Positions 1 to 5,264 are shown, counted from the first letter of the stretch. The stretch: DNA of 6,977 bases from Pseudomonadota bacterium (GCA_023457895.1 JAEXAY010000048.1:1-6977); one strand, 5' to 3'. Numbers and translations are program-made. The notes: a model not told the origin generated them from the letters alone.

Positions 1-66
1 AGCTGCTACTGCACTTTTGCCTTTGCCTCTTGAGATAATTTTGATACTGAGATGATAGATTGCCAT
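1..66 (-). CDS. mobA: MobA/MobL-family relaxase, N-terminal fragment (runs off the window)
   Basis: Only the first 22 codons are visible; the frame is open to position 1. They begin MAIYHLSIKIISRGKGKSA, which I recognise as the start of MobA/MobL (MobQ) relaxases. These proteins nick one strand at oriT, stay bound to the 5' end and lead it into the recipient. The start is supported by GAGAGGAGG at 76-84, nine bases upstream of the ATG. Divided from the DUF3847-like gene by an oriT with a MobQ-type nic sequence, which fits the assignment. In Tn4451 the equivalent relaxase gene is tnpZ. The catalytic tyrosine and histidine motifs lie outside the window, so activity cannot be judged. Confidence 0.82.
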   Translation of the reverse strand, partial: MAIYHLSIKIISRGKGKSAVAA

Positions 67-124
67 AAGAAAAAACCTCCTCTCTTTTCTGATGTGGGTA
101 TGGTGGCGATGGATAAGACTTACT

Positions 125-153
125 AAAAAAATCGGATAGCTTTTATCCGATTT
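125..153 (-). terminator. Rho-independent terminator or attenuator upstream of the relaxase gene
   Basis: A perfect 10-bp stem (AAATCGGATA at 129-138 with TATCCGATTT at 144-153) closes a 5-base loop. Reading on the minus strand the stem runs straight into a T-run (the A-run at 125-131 on the plus strand). It lies after the DUF3847-like gene and oriT but about 60 bases before the relaxase start, so it could separate the two genes or act as an attenuator in the relaxase leader. On the plus strand the stem is followed by CTTTT, so weak two-way activity is possible. Confidence 0.72.
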
Positions 154-177
154 CTTTTGGGAAGTACACAAGGGGTA

Positions 178-303
178 GGAAATTTATTTCCGTAGGGGAG
201 TGTAGCTCTCCTGTATCAGCGTTAGCTGATATGCTCTCTGCAAGAGCCTTCGGAGAACGCACACACCTGTTAAGGTGTATAAGTGCGCCCTTGTAAACAA
301 GGG
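178..303 (+). other. oriT: Origin of transfer (oriT), MobQ type, with stacked stem-loops
   Basis: TATAAGTGCGCCCTT at 278-292 matches the nic region of the RSF1010/pIP501 (MobQ) oriT family, where cleavage falls between G and CCCT; here that is between 287 and 288 on the plus strand. Just upstream is the usual inverted repeat, ACACCT-GTTA-AGGTGT (263-278); just downstream is CCCTTG-TAAA-CAAGGG (288-303). Further stem-loops lie at 178-191, 194-212 (one G-T pair), 214-231 (TATCAGC-GTTA-GCTGATA, perfect) and 233-247. The place between the accessory gene and a MobA/MobL relaxase gene is the expected one. With this polarity the plus strand would enter the recipient from 288 rightwards, so the recombinase end enters early and the relaxase gene last. 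The nic position is inferred by similarity. Confidence 0.8.
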
Positions 304-328
304 ACTATTCCTCTATGTCCGTTTCTTC

Positions 329-625
329 CTATTGTGTTTCTGTATTTTCATTTTTCCTTTCTTTTCTATTCTCAATAATTTTTAGGATTTTTTGATTTAT
401 TACCTCTTTGATATTTGTGAATGAGATTAGTTGATAAAATTCGTCTTTGCTAAAATCCTTGCTTTCGTTAAAGATACTTTCAAATACTGCTCCTTTTTCA
501 TAAATGCGTCTATCTCGTTTTTTTCGTTCTTCCTGTTTCTGCTGACTGATGAGCTTCTTTCTTTTATTTTGTAACTGCTTAATTTCTTCTTCTGTCATTA
601 AAATTTTTTCATCTATGTTTTTCAT
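329..625 (-). CDS. DUF3847-like mobilization accessory protein
   Basis: A 98-residue, highly charged protein. Residues 1-45 form a probable coiled coil rich in Lys, Glu and Gln, with the pattern TEEEIKQLQNKRKKL followed by QQKQEERKKRDRR. The second half (FSKDEFYQLISF) is a short helical segment. This layout matches the DUF3847 family of small proteins coded beside MobA/MobL relaxases, which I take to be MobC-like oriT accessory proteins; that role is inference from context. The start is supported by GAGAGGG at 635-641, nine bases upstream. It follows the terminator of the acetyltransferase gene (661-692) by less than 40 bases, leaving little room for its own promoter, so it may depend on read-through. 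The oriT begins about 25 bases after its stop codon. Confidence 0.72.
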   Translation of the reverse strand: MKNIDEKILMTEEEIKQLQNKRKKLISQQKQEERKKRDRRIYEKGAVFESIFNESKDFSKDEFYQLISFTNIKEVINQKILKIIENRKERKNENTETQ

Positions 626-654
626 TTTCTGTTTCCCTCTCTTTCAAATTTTGA

Positions 655-692
655 GCAAAGAAAAAACAGTAAACCGATTTGATTTACTGTTT
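655..692 (-). terminator. Rho-independent terminator of the acetyltransferase gene
   Basis: A perfect 10-bp stem (AAACAGTAAA at 664-673 with TTTACTGTTT at 683-692) and 9-base loop lie about 40 bases after the acetyltransferase stop codon. On the minus strand it is followed by TTTCTTTG. This is a strong intrinsic terminator by shape, although the stem is AT-rich. Confidence 0.78.
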
Positions 693-732
693 CCTTGAAT
701 TTTAACTATATTTTTTGTTAATCTACTATTTT

Positions 733-1299
733 TTATTTATGAATTGTCCAATAATCTTTATATGAATATCCATCATGCGTTCCTACTAAAAAATTATCCG
801 ATTTTGTAAAACCAATTCCAGATACAGCAGATATTCTTTCAATGGCATAATTAGGAACTTTAGTGATAACTTCTTCGCAATCAAATAGTTCATAAGTTGG
901 CGAAACTATAAGCTCTAAAATTTCTTTAATAACTTCTTCTTTTTCATATTCGCTTTTCAAATCCAGTCTAAGTACGCCCATTCCATTAAACTTATCTTCT
1001 GATGTTCTATTAAACAGTTCAATAGTTCCAATCGCTTTTAATGAAATCTTATCAATGATAACCCAACGAACGAACCATTTTGTCTGATATGATTTTATCC
1101 AAAAATCAATAGCTTCTTCCATCTTATCTTTTGTTGGATAGTAAAAATTATCCCCATCGCAATTATCACTATTAAAAAATGGCAATGAATTTTTGTCACT
1201 ATAAACTGCGAATAAATCTTCTACATCATCTTTATCTACAAATCGGAGTAAAAATTTTTCACTTTTAAATTTAGGAACATTCTCATATATATTTGACAT
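733..1299 (-). CDS. GNAT-family N-acetyltransferase-like protein (cargo gene)
   Basis: A 188-residue cytoplasmic protein with the look of a RimJ/RimL-type GNAT (Acetyltransf_3): an N-terminal EKFLLRFVDKDDVEDLF segment (about 14-30), a central strand with WVIIDKISLKAIGTIELF (about 79-96), and a C-terminal AIERISAVSGIGF helix-turn (about 152-164), usual for the last helix and strand. GNATs move an acetyl group from acetyl-CoA to an amine; the substrate here is unknown. The acetyl-CoA loop (Q/R-x-x-G-x-G/A) should follow LRLDL, but this protein has KSEYEKEEVIKE there, with no glycine pair, so cofactor binding may be altered. TTAGGAGG at 1308-1315 lies eight bases before the ATG. It has its own promoter and terminator and so forms a single-gene unit, as expected for cargo. 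A resistance role cannot be claimed. Confidence 0.7.
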   Translation of the reverse strand: MSNIYENVPKFKSEKFLLRFVDKDDVEDLFAVYSDKNSLPFFNSDNCDGDNFYYPTKDKMEEAIDFWIKSYQTKWFVRWVIIDKISLKAIGTIELFNRTSEDKFNGMGVLRLDLKSEYEKEEVIKEILELIVSPTYELFDCEEVITKVPNYAIERISAVSGIGFTKSDNFLVGTHDGYSYKDYWTIHK

Positions 1300-1345
1300 A
1301 GTTTAGTCCTCCTAACCAATATATCTCTCCTAGAATTTGTTATAT

Positions 1346-1374
1346 ATTATACCATTTTTAAGCCATTTTTTCTA
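1346..1374 (-). promoter_or_regulatory. Sigma-A-type promoter for the acetyltransferase gene
   Basis: On the minus strand a perfect TATAAT (1346-1351) is preceded at 17 bases by TAGAAA (1369-1374, four of six matches to TTGACA). The predicted start would fall near 1339, about 40 bases before the start codon and upstream of TTAGGAGG. The rest of the 1300-1465 gap shows no further gene and no clear terminator for the TnpW gene. Confidence 0.65.
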
Positions 1375-1465
1375 CCGTCAGATTTCCTACTTGCTTTCAG
1401 GACTTCCACAAAAACAGATATGAAAAGAATAGGAATATCGTTATTAAGGGGGCTATTTCACCTTA

Positions 1466-1648
1466 TTATTTCTGTTCTGATTGCACTACCTTTAACAGTT
1501 TATCTTGAAATGTTTCTTTGCTGTTTTTATCAAAATATATTTCTGTAACAAAGGTCTTTCCATTTATCTTCTTTGTAAGAATGCCATCAGGCTTTTGATG
1601 TTGTTCTTTCTGTATTTCTTTAATATCTGTTTTCTCGTTTTCTGCCAT
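1466..1648 (-). CDS. tnpW: TnpW-family transposon-encoded small protein
   Basis: A 60-residue soluble protein. The charged N-terminus (about 1-17) is followed by KPDGILTKKINGKTFVTEI, then YFDKNSKETFQDKLLKVV near the C-terminus. This PDG-x-LT, YF-x-x-x-SKETF-x-DK-(I/L)-L pattern is the one I know from TnpW-family proteins of Tn4451-like elements. Their function is unknown. AAAGGAGG at 1655-1662 lies six bases before the ATG, so the start is well supported. It sits just downstream of the recombinase gene, but with that gene's terminator (1673-1699) in between and no room for a promoter, so expression probably relies on read-through. Its own 3' side lacks a clear terminator. Confidence 0.72.
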   Translation of the reverse strand: MAENEKTDIKEIQKEQHQKPDGILTKKINGKTFVTEIYFDKNSKETFQDKLLKVVQSEQK

Positions 1649-1672
1649 TTAGTTCCTCCTTTCGACTTGCAC

Positions 1673-1699
1673 AAAAAAAGATTTCCTGTGATTAGGAAA
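1673..1699 (-). terminator. Rho-independent terminator of the recombinase gene
   Basis: TTTCCT (1682-1687) pairs with AGGAAA (1694-1699) over a 6-base loop. On the minus strand the stem is followed by TCTTTTTTT. It begins about 28 bases after the recombinase stop codon. The stem is short, so termination may be partial, which would let the TnpW gene be transcribed. Confidence 0.65.
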
Positions 1700-1726
1700 C
1701 CTCTTTTGTTTGTTTGATATTTAGTT

Positions 1727-3565
1727 TTAAGTTACTCTTTGTAGTTTCTTTTTTGCTCTGTATTCTCTTGCTTTTAATTTCTCATACTCTCGGCACTTTT
1801 CAAGATTTTTCTCTCTGTATGCTTTTGAATACTCTCTATGATAGGCTCGTGATTTTTCTTTCTTTGCTTCTTCTATTTCTTCCCGCATCTGTATCATTTC
1901 TTGTTCTGTCGGCTCTATCTCTTTTGTGAGTTCATTTTCAAACCTGCCGATATAGTTAAAATAAACTTCAATACGCTGAACGGCATATTTTGCTCTTTTG
2001 ACATCTCGCTCATGCACAACAATTTTATTGATAAATTCATTGATGGCGATAGGGGTAAGTTCTTCAAAGTCTGAATAGCTTTCTGCAAGTTTGATAAAGT
2101 TCTTTGCTCTTTGGTTTGCATTTTCAAATTCGGATAAGCGTTCATCTATTTTCTCTTTTTCCGCTTTTAAGCTGTAATATTCTTCTGCATATTTTCTTGA
2201 TAATAATTCATAACGATTTGTTTCAATATTTCCCAGTGCATTATCTTCATAGAGTTTATTCATCACTCTTTCTATCTGTTCCATTCTGTCTGTAATTTGT
2301 GGAATACGCTTTTTCTGTTTCTTGATTTCTTCGGTCTGTTCTCTTGCAAGACTGCTTTTTATCAAGGCTTCAAACTCTTCTTTATTTTCTAATGAAAATT
2401 TAGCTATCTTTCGCAAAACCTCTGTGATATTTTCCATAACATCATCAACATCAATACGATGTGGAGAATGGCATTTCGGGTGTTTAGCTTTGCCTTTGGC
2501 GTATTCACTGCAATAGGTTACATGCTGTACTTTTCCGTTTTTGTGTATGGTGCGTATGTGCATTTTTGTACCGCAATCTTTGCAATACATCAGTCCCGAT
2601 AGTGCGTGAATTTCTCCGTCTCCGTTCGGTCTTTTTACAGGTGCGTTTTTTAATATCCGCTGTACATTTTCATAGGTGCTTCTATCTATGATTGGCTCGT
2701 GAACATTGGGGGTGATTTGCCACTTATCTTTATCGACATAGTGGTTTCGCTTATCTCGGTAATGTTTTTCGGTCTTGAAGTTGACTACATCGCCACAATA
2801 CTCTTGTCTTTTCAGTATGCGTGTTAAGGTTGCTTTGTTCCAGTTATAGCGGTTTTCTTCATTGAGAGGTTTGCTTTTGGCTGTTCCTCTGTCTTGTTGT
2901 TTCATATAAAAGGTTGGGGTTAGTATTTCTTTTTCTTTCAGACAAACGGCTATCTGATTTCTGTTTTTCCCCTCCATAAATAGCCTGAAAATGAGTTTTA
3001 CCACTTCAGCAGCTTCTCTATCGACTATCCAATAATCTTTGTTCTTCGGGTCTTTTATATAGCCGTATGGGGCTTCTGTTGCAACGGGCTTTCCGCTTGC
3101 TCCTTTAGTCTTAATTCCTGTTTTTACTTTCTTGCTAATGTCTCTTGCATACCACTCTGACATGATGTTGATAAATGGGGCAAATTCCAATGTGTTTTGG
3201 TCTTTGCTATCGATTCCGTTGTTGATGGCGATAAAGCGGACATTGTTTCGTCTGAATATCTCCATCGCATTTCCTACTTGAAGATAATCTCGCCCCCATC
3301 GTGTCATATCTTTCATAATAACAATGCCGATTTTTCCGCTTTCTACATCGCTTATCATCTGTGTATAAGCACTACGGTCAAAGAACCTGCCGCTTTCGTC
3401 ATCGTCGATATAGTGGCGAATGTTTATCAGCTTTTTTTCTCTTGCATACCTTTCTAAAAATGCTTTTTGATTTACAATACTATTACTCTCGCCACCGTCC
3501 CTGTCCTCATCACCAACTGAAAGGCGGGAGTATAGTGCTGTGATTTTATTATAATATTCTATCAT
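1727..3565 (-). CDS. Large serine recombinase (TnpX/TndX-like integrase)
   Basis: A 612-residue site-specific recombinase that should integrate and excise the IME. The resolvase domain (about 7-155) has the catalytic pattern Y12-S-R14-L-S16, with Ser16 the expected nucleophile, and the conserved arginines R89 and R92 in TRWGRDY. A 'Recombinase' domain follows (about 175-290, starting GKPVATEAPYGY). A zinc ribbon uses C328, C331, C352 and C365. A coiled coil (about 380-475) and a DUF4368-like segment (about 490-545, EELTPIAINEFINKIVVHE) come next, then a strongly basic tail (563-612). Domain order matches TnpX of Tn4451 and TndX of Tn5397; length lies between theirs. AAAGGAGG at 3574-3581 is eight bases before the ATG. 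The gene is next to the element end, codes away from it, and appears intact. Confidence 0.93.
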   Translation of the reverse strand: MIEYYNKITALYSRLSVGDEDRDGGESNSIVNQKAFLERYAREKKLINIRHYIDDDESGRFFDRSAYTQMISDVESGKIGIVIMKDMTRWGRDYLQVGNAMEIFRRNNVRFIAINNGIDSKDQNTLEFAPFINIMSEWYARDISKKVKTGIKTKGASGKPVATEAPYGYIKDPKNKDYWIVDREAAEVVKLIFRLFMEGKNRNQIAVCLKEKEILTPTFYMKQQDRGTAKSKPLNEENRYNWNKATLTRILKRQEYCGDVVNFKTEKHYRDKRNHYVDKDKWQITPNVHEPIIDRSTYENVQRILKNAPVKRPNGDGEIHALSGLMYCKDCGTKMHIRTIHKNGKVQHVTYCSEYAKGKAKHPKCHSPHRIDVDDVMENITEVLRKIAKFSLENKEEFEALIKSSLAREQTEEIKKQKKRIPQITDRMEQIERVMNKLYEDNALGNIETNRYELLSRKYAEEYYSLKAEKEKIDERLSEFENANQRAKNFIKLAESYSDFEELTPIAINEFINKIVVHERDVKRAKYAVQRIEVYFNYIGRFENELTKEIEPTEQEMIQMREEIEEAKKEKSRAYHREYSKAYREKNLEKCREYEKLKAREYRAKKKLQRVT

Positions 3566-3589
3566 GGCGTTATCCTCCTTTTTTGTGTC

Positions 3590-3595
3590 TATATA
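3590..3595 (-). promoter_or_regulatory. Lone -10-like box upstream of the recombinase gene
   Basis: TATATA lies on the minus strand just upstream of the recombinase ribosome binding site. At 16 to 18 bases upstream there is no -35-like hexamer (TACTAT at 17 bases, one match to TTGACA). In Tn4451-type elements a full promoter for the recombinase is known to form when the ends join in the circle; this half promoter fits that model. The assignment is weak because AT-rich DNA gives such boxes by chance. Confidence 0.35.
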
Positions 3596-3603
3596 TCATT
3601 CCT

Positions 3604-3927
3604 TTACAGTTGATAGTATGCACCCCAACGGGCAGAGCCATACTCCAGTCCATGCCGATACTTCTTGGCGTTTTTACTTTTGAGGTACACCGCCAGACGC
3701 AGGCCAGCTCCGCAGCATAGCCCCACCAAAAGATCCAACGGGTGCAAGCTGGGCCAGAAACTTTGCAGCGCCCCAGGCAGGACAGCAAACAGGGAAAGGA
3801 ATTTCTCCGAAGCATTTGCCCCCTGAGCCAGCCGCCACGCTTCCCCGAAGTTCGTGGCAAACAGCCCCATCAAAAGATAAGGCAGGTTCAGCAAAACGAG
3901 CTTTTTGATGTCAAACTGCTTTTTCAT
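3604..3927 (-). pseudogene. virD4: VirD4-type conjugal coupling protein, truncated by IME insertion
   Basis: The frame codes for 107 residues; VirD4-type coupling proteins of this ICE family are usually around 600. Residues 1-103 match the family N-terminus: a membrane segment at about 10-30 (LVLLNLPYLLMGLFA), further hydrophobic stretches at about 43-58 and 67-82, then KNAKKYRHGLEYGSARWG. In intact homologues the Walker A (GxGKT/S) ATPase core comes after this point; here it is absent, and the frame ends AYYQL-stop using IME bases. The start ATG overlaps the pcfB stop (ATGA, 3924-3927), and AAAGGAG at 3936-3942 is eight bases upstream. The role of the intact protein is to pass relaxase-DNA to the secretion channel. 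The rest of the gene should lie beyond the IME left end, outside the window. Confidence 0.85.
3619..3626. other. Right junction (attR-like) of the IME in virD4
   Basis: Reading on the minus strand, coupling-protein sequence continues through CGT-TGG-GGT (3630-3622, R-W-G) and then changes to GCATACTATCAACTGTAA, which is not family sequence. The crossover must lie in or next to GGGGT. The core dinucleotide is probably GG or GT rather than the GA known for Tn4451, but several placements are possible because the other junction is not in the window. Confidence 0.6.
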
Positions 3928-4424
3928 CGTTCCAGCTCCTTTCGCTTGGTGCGGTCCACCACGGCATTTTTGACCATCTCTTTGAACTGACTGAGTTTTG
4001 CCAGCACAGACGGGCGTTCCGTTTTCTCGGCCTTCTTGACCTTTTTGCTGGTGTACTCGGTAAATGCAGCGGTCAGCGCATCGGCGTCACGGCCTTTGAA
4101 AAAGATCAGGTACTTGGGCGGGGAGCTGCTGCGGTCTTTCTTCACCGCATAATCCACACCATATTTCCGGGCGATCTTCTCAAATTCCTTGATGGAGGGG
4201 TCTGTGATCTCGATATTGGAGATCCCCTGATTTTGACCAATGAGCTGCTTGACGGTCTGTTTGCCGTGGGGTGTCACAGGAGCGTCACGGCTTCTCTGCT
4301 TTTGCAGCTTCTTTTCCTTGCAGTGGGCAAGGTACTTGCTGATGGCGGCTTTAAGCAACCGACCGGTGAACTTTGTTCCGCTGACAACCAGCGTTAAAGT
4401 CCTGTTTTCCACTTCTTCCTGCAT
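3924..4424 (-). CDS. pcfB: PcfB-like (DUF3801) conjugation accessory protein
   Basis: A 166-residue basic cytoplasmic protein with no membrane segment. The N-terminus (about 5-34, NRTLTLVVSGTKFTGRLLKAAI) and the segment ITDPSIKEFEKIARKYGVDYAV (about 73-94), followed by PPKYLIFFKGRDADALTAAF (about 102-121), match DUF3801/PcfB proteins. In pCF10, PcfB helps relaxosome assembly and contacts the coupling protein; that role here is inferred from family and from its place directly before virD4. The C-terminus (128-166) is Lys/Arg-rich. Its stop overlaps the virD4 start by ATGA, so the two are likely translated together. I chose the ATG at 4424; an upstream in-frame ATG at 4466 would give 180 residues but has no ribosome binding site. 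Confidence 0.85.
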   Translation of the reverse strand: MQEEVENRTLTLVVSGTKFTGRLLKAAISKYLAHCKEKKLQKQRSRDAPVTPHGKQTVKQLIGQNQGISNIEITDPSIKEFEKIARKYGVDYAVKKDRSSSPPKYLIFFKGRDADALTAAFTEYTSKKVKKAEKTERPSVLAKLSQFKEMVKNAVVDRTKRKELER

Positions 4425-4432
4425 TTTCATCG

Positions 4433-4440
4433 CCTCCTTT
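4433..4440 (-). promoter_or_regulatory. Ribosome binding site deciding the pcfB start
   Basis: AAAGGAGG lies eight bases before the ATG at 4424. The in-frame ATG at 4430 is only two bases from it, which is too near, and the ATG at 4466 lies upstream of it. Confidence 0.8.
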
Positions 4441-4510
4441 CCACAAAATGTGCAGGGGTGGTGCATTTCTTTCTAAGGCGGGACCACCAGCCGCCGGAGA
4501 AGATATTTCT

Positions 4511-4930
4511 TCATCGCTCCATCCCGCGGCTCTTTTTCTTTACCGGCTTCTTATCCGGCAGATTCCACTCTTTCCGAAACTCCGCCACACCTTTGGGATC
4601 AAATGCCTTCAATTTCTCCAAATCAAAGGCAACGGCAGAATATTTCCCATAACCGGATTGCACCTGGTAGGGAAGCACTTTCCCCAATTTGTTCTCTTTG
4701 ATGAATCGCAGCAAGTCCTTGCTGATGTCACCGGAAATAAACGCCTCTCCGGGGTCCAGGGAATACCCCGAAAGGTTCACCGTCATATCTGCAAACGGCT
4801 CCGCTCCATCTTCTGTATGGGTAATCATGCCGATATAAAGCCGCTGATTATTCGCATACATCCCAAGTTGCAGTGATATGGTTTCTTCCCCATATTCCCA
4901 CTTGAAGGGTACTTTCTTTTCCTCATTCAT
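4511..4930 (-). CDS. DUF4313-like conserved hypothetical protein
   Basis: A 139-residue soluble protein without a signal peptide or membrane segment. It opens with a mainly beta pattern (FKWEYGEETISLQLGMYANNQRLYI), then EPFADMTVNLSGY (about 44-56) and GEAFISGDISKDLLRFIKENKLGK (about 61-84). It ends in a proline and lysine-rich tail (KKPVKKKSRGMER). The pattern of a short beta-rich protein with 'adMTVNL' and 'FISGD' matches what I know as DUF4313, common in this ICE module; function unknown. AGGAGG at 4939-4944 is eight bases upstream, and its first bases are the TAG stop of the preceding gene, so the two are probably coupled. About 85 bases separate it from pcfB. Confidence 0.68.
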   Translation of the reverse strand: MNEEKKVPFKWEYGEETISLQLGMYANNQRLYIGMITHTEDGAEPFADMTVNLSGYSLDPGEAFISGDISKDLLRFIKENKLGKVLPYQVQSGYGKYSAVAFDLEKLKAFDPKGVAEFRKEWNLPDKKPVKKKSRGMER

Positions 4931-4942
4931 ATCAGATTCCTC

Positions 4943-5254
4943 CTATCGTATCTGTTCTTTGTGGTCATAAAACAAATCTCCATTTCTGACCTTTGCATGG
5001 CTGAGAATCTTGATCTGCCCCTTTGCCTGACTGTCCAGAGCTTTTTCATAGCCTATATCTGACAAAAACAGGCGGGTCCGTTCTCCTTTCCAGCCCACCG
5101 GGGAATCATGCGTCAGCACATCAAAAATAATCATGTGCCGTGTGTTCTCCGCAAATCGCTGGAGATCCATGTAGTCATGGCCGTGGTAGTTCTGCGCCCC
5201 GGCTTTCTGGCGCATTTCCTCCATCAGCTGACCGATTGTTTTGCTTTCCTGCAT
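4943..5254 (-). CDS. Small conserved ICE protein of unknown function
   Basis: A 103-residue soluble protein starting MQESKTIGQLMEEMRQKAG. The central part, NYHGHDYMDLQRFAENTRHMIIFDVLTHD (about 22-50), then GERTRLFLSDIGYEKAL (about 56-72), suggests a small alpha/beta fold with several His and Asp residues (HGHD). I have seen such proteins between the antirepressor and the DUF4313 gene in Tn1549-like elements, possibly annotated with an LPD-type domain (LPD28 is one possibility I cannot confirm). Function is unknown. I chose the ATG at 5254, because AAAGGA (5265-5270) is suitably placed for it; the in-frame GTG at 5263, which would add three residues, overlaps that ribosome binding site. The stop codon is inside the next gene's ribosome binding site. 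Confidence 0.65.
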   Translation of the reverse strand: MQESKTIGQLMEEMRQKAGAQNYHGHDYMDLQRFAENTRHMIIFDVLTHDSPVGWKGERTRLFLSDIGYEKALDSQAKGQIKILSHAKVRNGDLFYDHKEQIR

Positions 5255-5264
5255 AAAACCCACT

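Larger units (their letters stand above)
1..3622 (-). mobile_element. Tn4451-like integrative mobilizable element (partial, left end outside window)
   Basis: This AT-rich block carries a large serine recombinase, a TnpW-family protein, an acetyltransferase cargo gene, a DUF3847-like accessory gene, an oriT and the start of a MobQ relaxase. That set is typical of Tn4451-like mobilizable elements, which excise as circles and borrow another element's secretion system. It has no secretion genes of its own in view. The right end lies about 3619-3625, where the coupling-protein reading frame leaves its family sequence after the codons for SARWG. The exact crossover dinucleotide cannot be fixed without the left junction. 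Base composition changes sharply at this point. Confidence 0.85.

Noticed and set aside
178..303. CRISPR-like reading of the closely spaced palindromes.
   Set aside because: The arms differ between stems and spacing is irregular; there is no repeat-spacer unit. The nic core explains the region as oriT.
1381..1465. Possible terminator after the TnpW gene (TAAGG with CCTTA).
   Set aside because: The stem is five pairs over a long loop and is not followed by a T-run.
3570..3860. Minus-strand open frame of 96 codons overlapping the truncated virD4.
   Set aside because: It is in another frame of recognised virD4 coding sequence, has no family features, and its Cys/Trp/Arg-rich composition is that of a shadow frame.
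4425..4466. Longer pcfB version starting at 4466 with HHPCTFCGKEA, which looks like a small Cys/His motif.
   Set aside because: The strong ribosome binding site at 4433-4440 lies inside this extension and serves the ATG at 4424; no site precedes 4466.
4477..4495. GC-rich hairpin (GGCGG with CCGCC) between the DUF4313 gene and pcfB.
   Set aside because: The stem is only five pairs and no T-run follows on either strand, so I do not call a terminator.
4473..4514. Tiny minus-strand ORF of 13 residues (MKKYLLRRLVVPP) overlapping the DUF4313 stop by ATGA.
   Set aside because: It is very short, has no usable ribosome binding site and no family match I know; the overlap alone does not support a gene.
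4240..4876. Plus-strand open frames opposite pcfB and the DUF4313 gene (for example 4448-4876).
   Set aside because: They lie antisense to well-supported genes, lack ribosome binding sites and show no recognisable domain.
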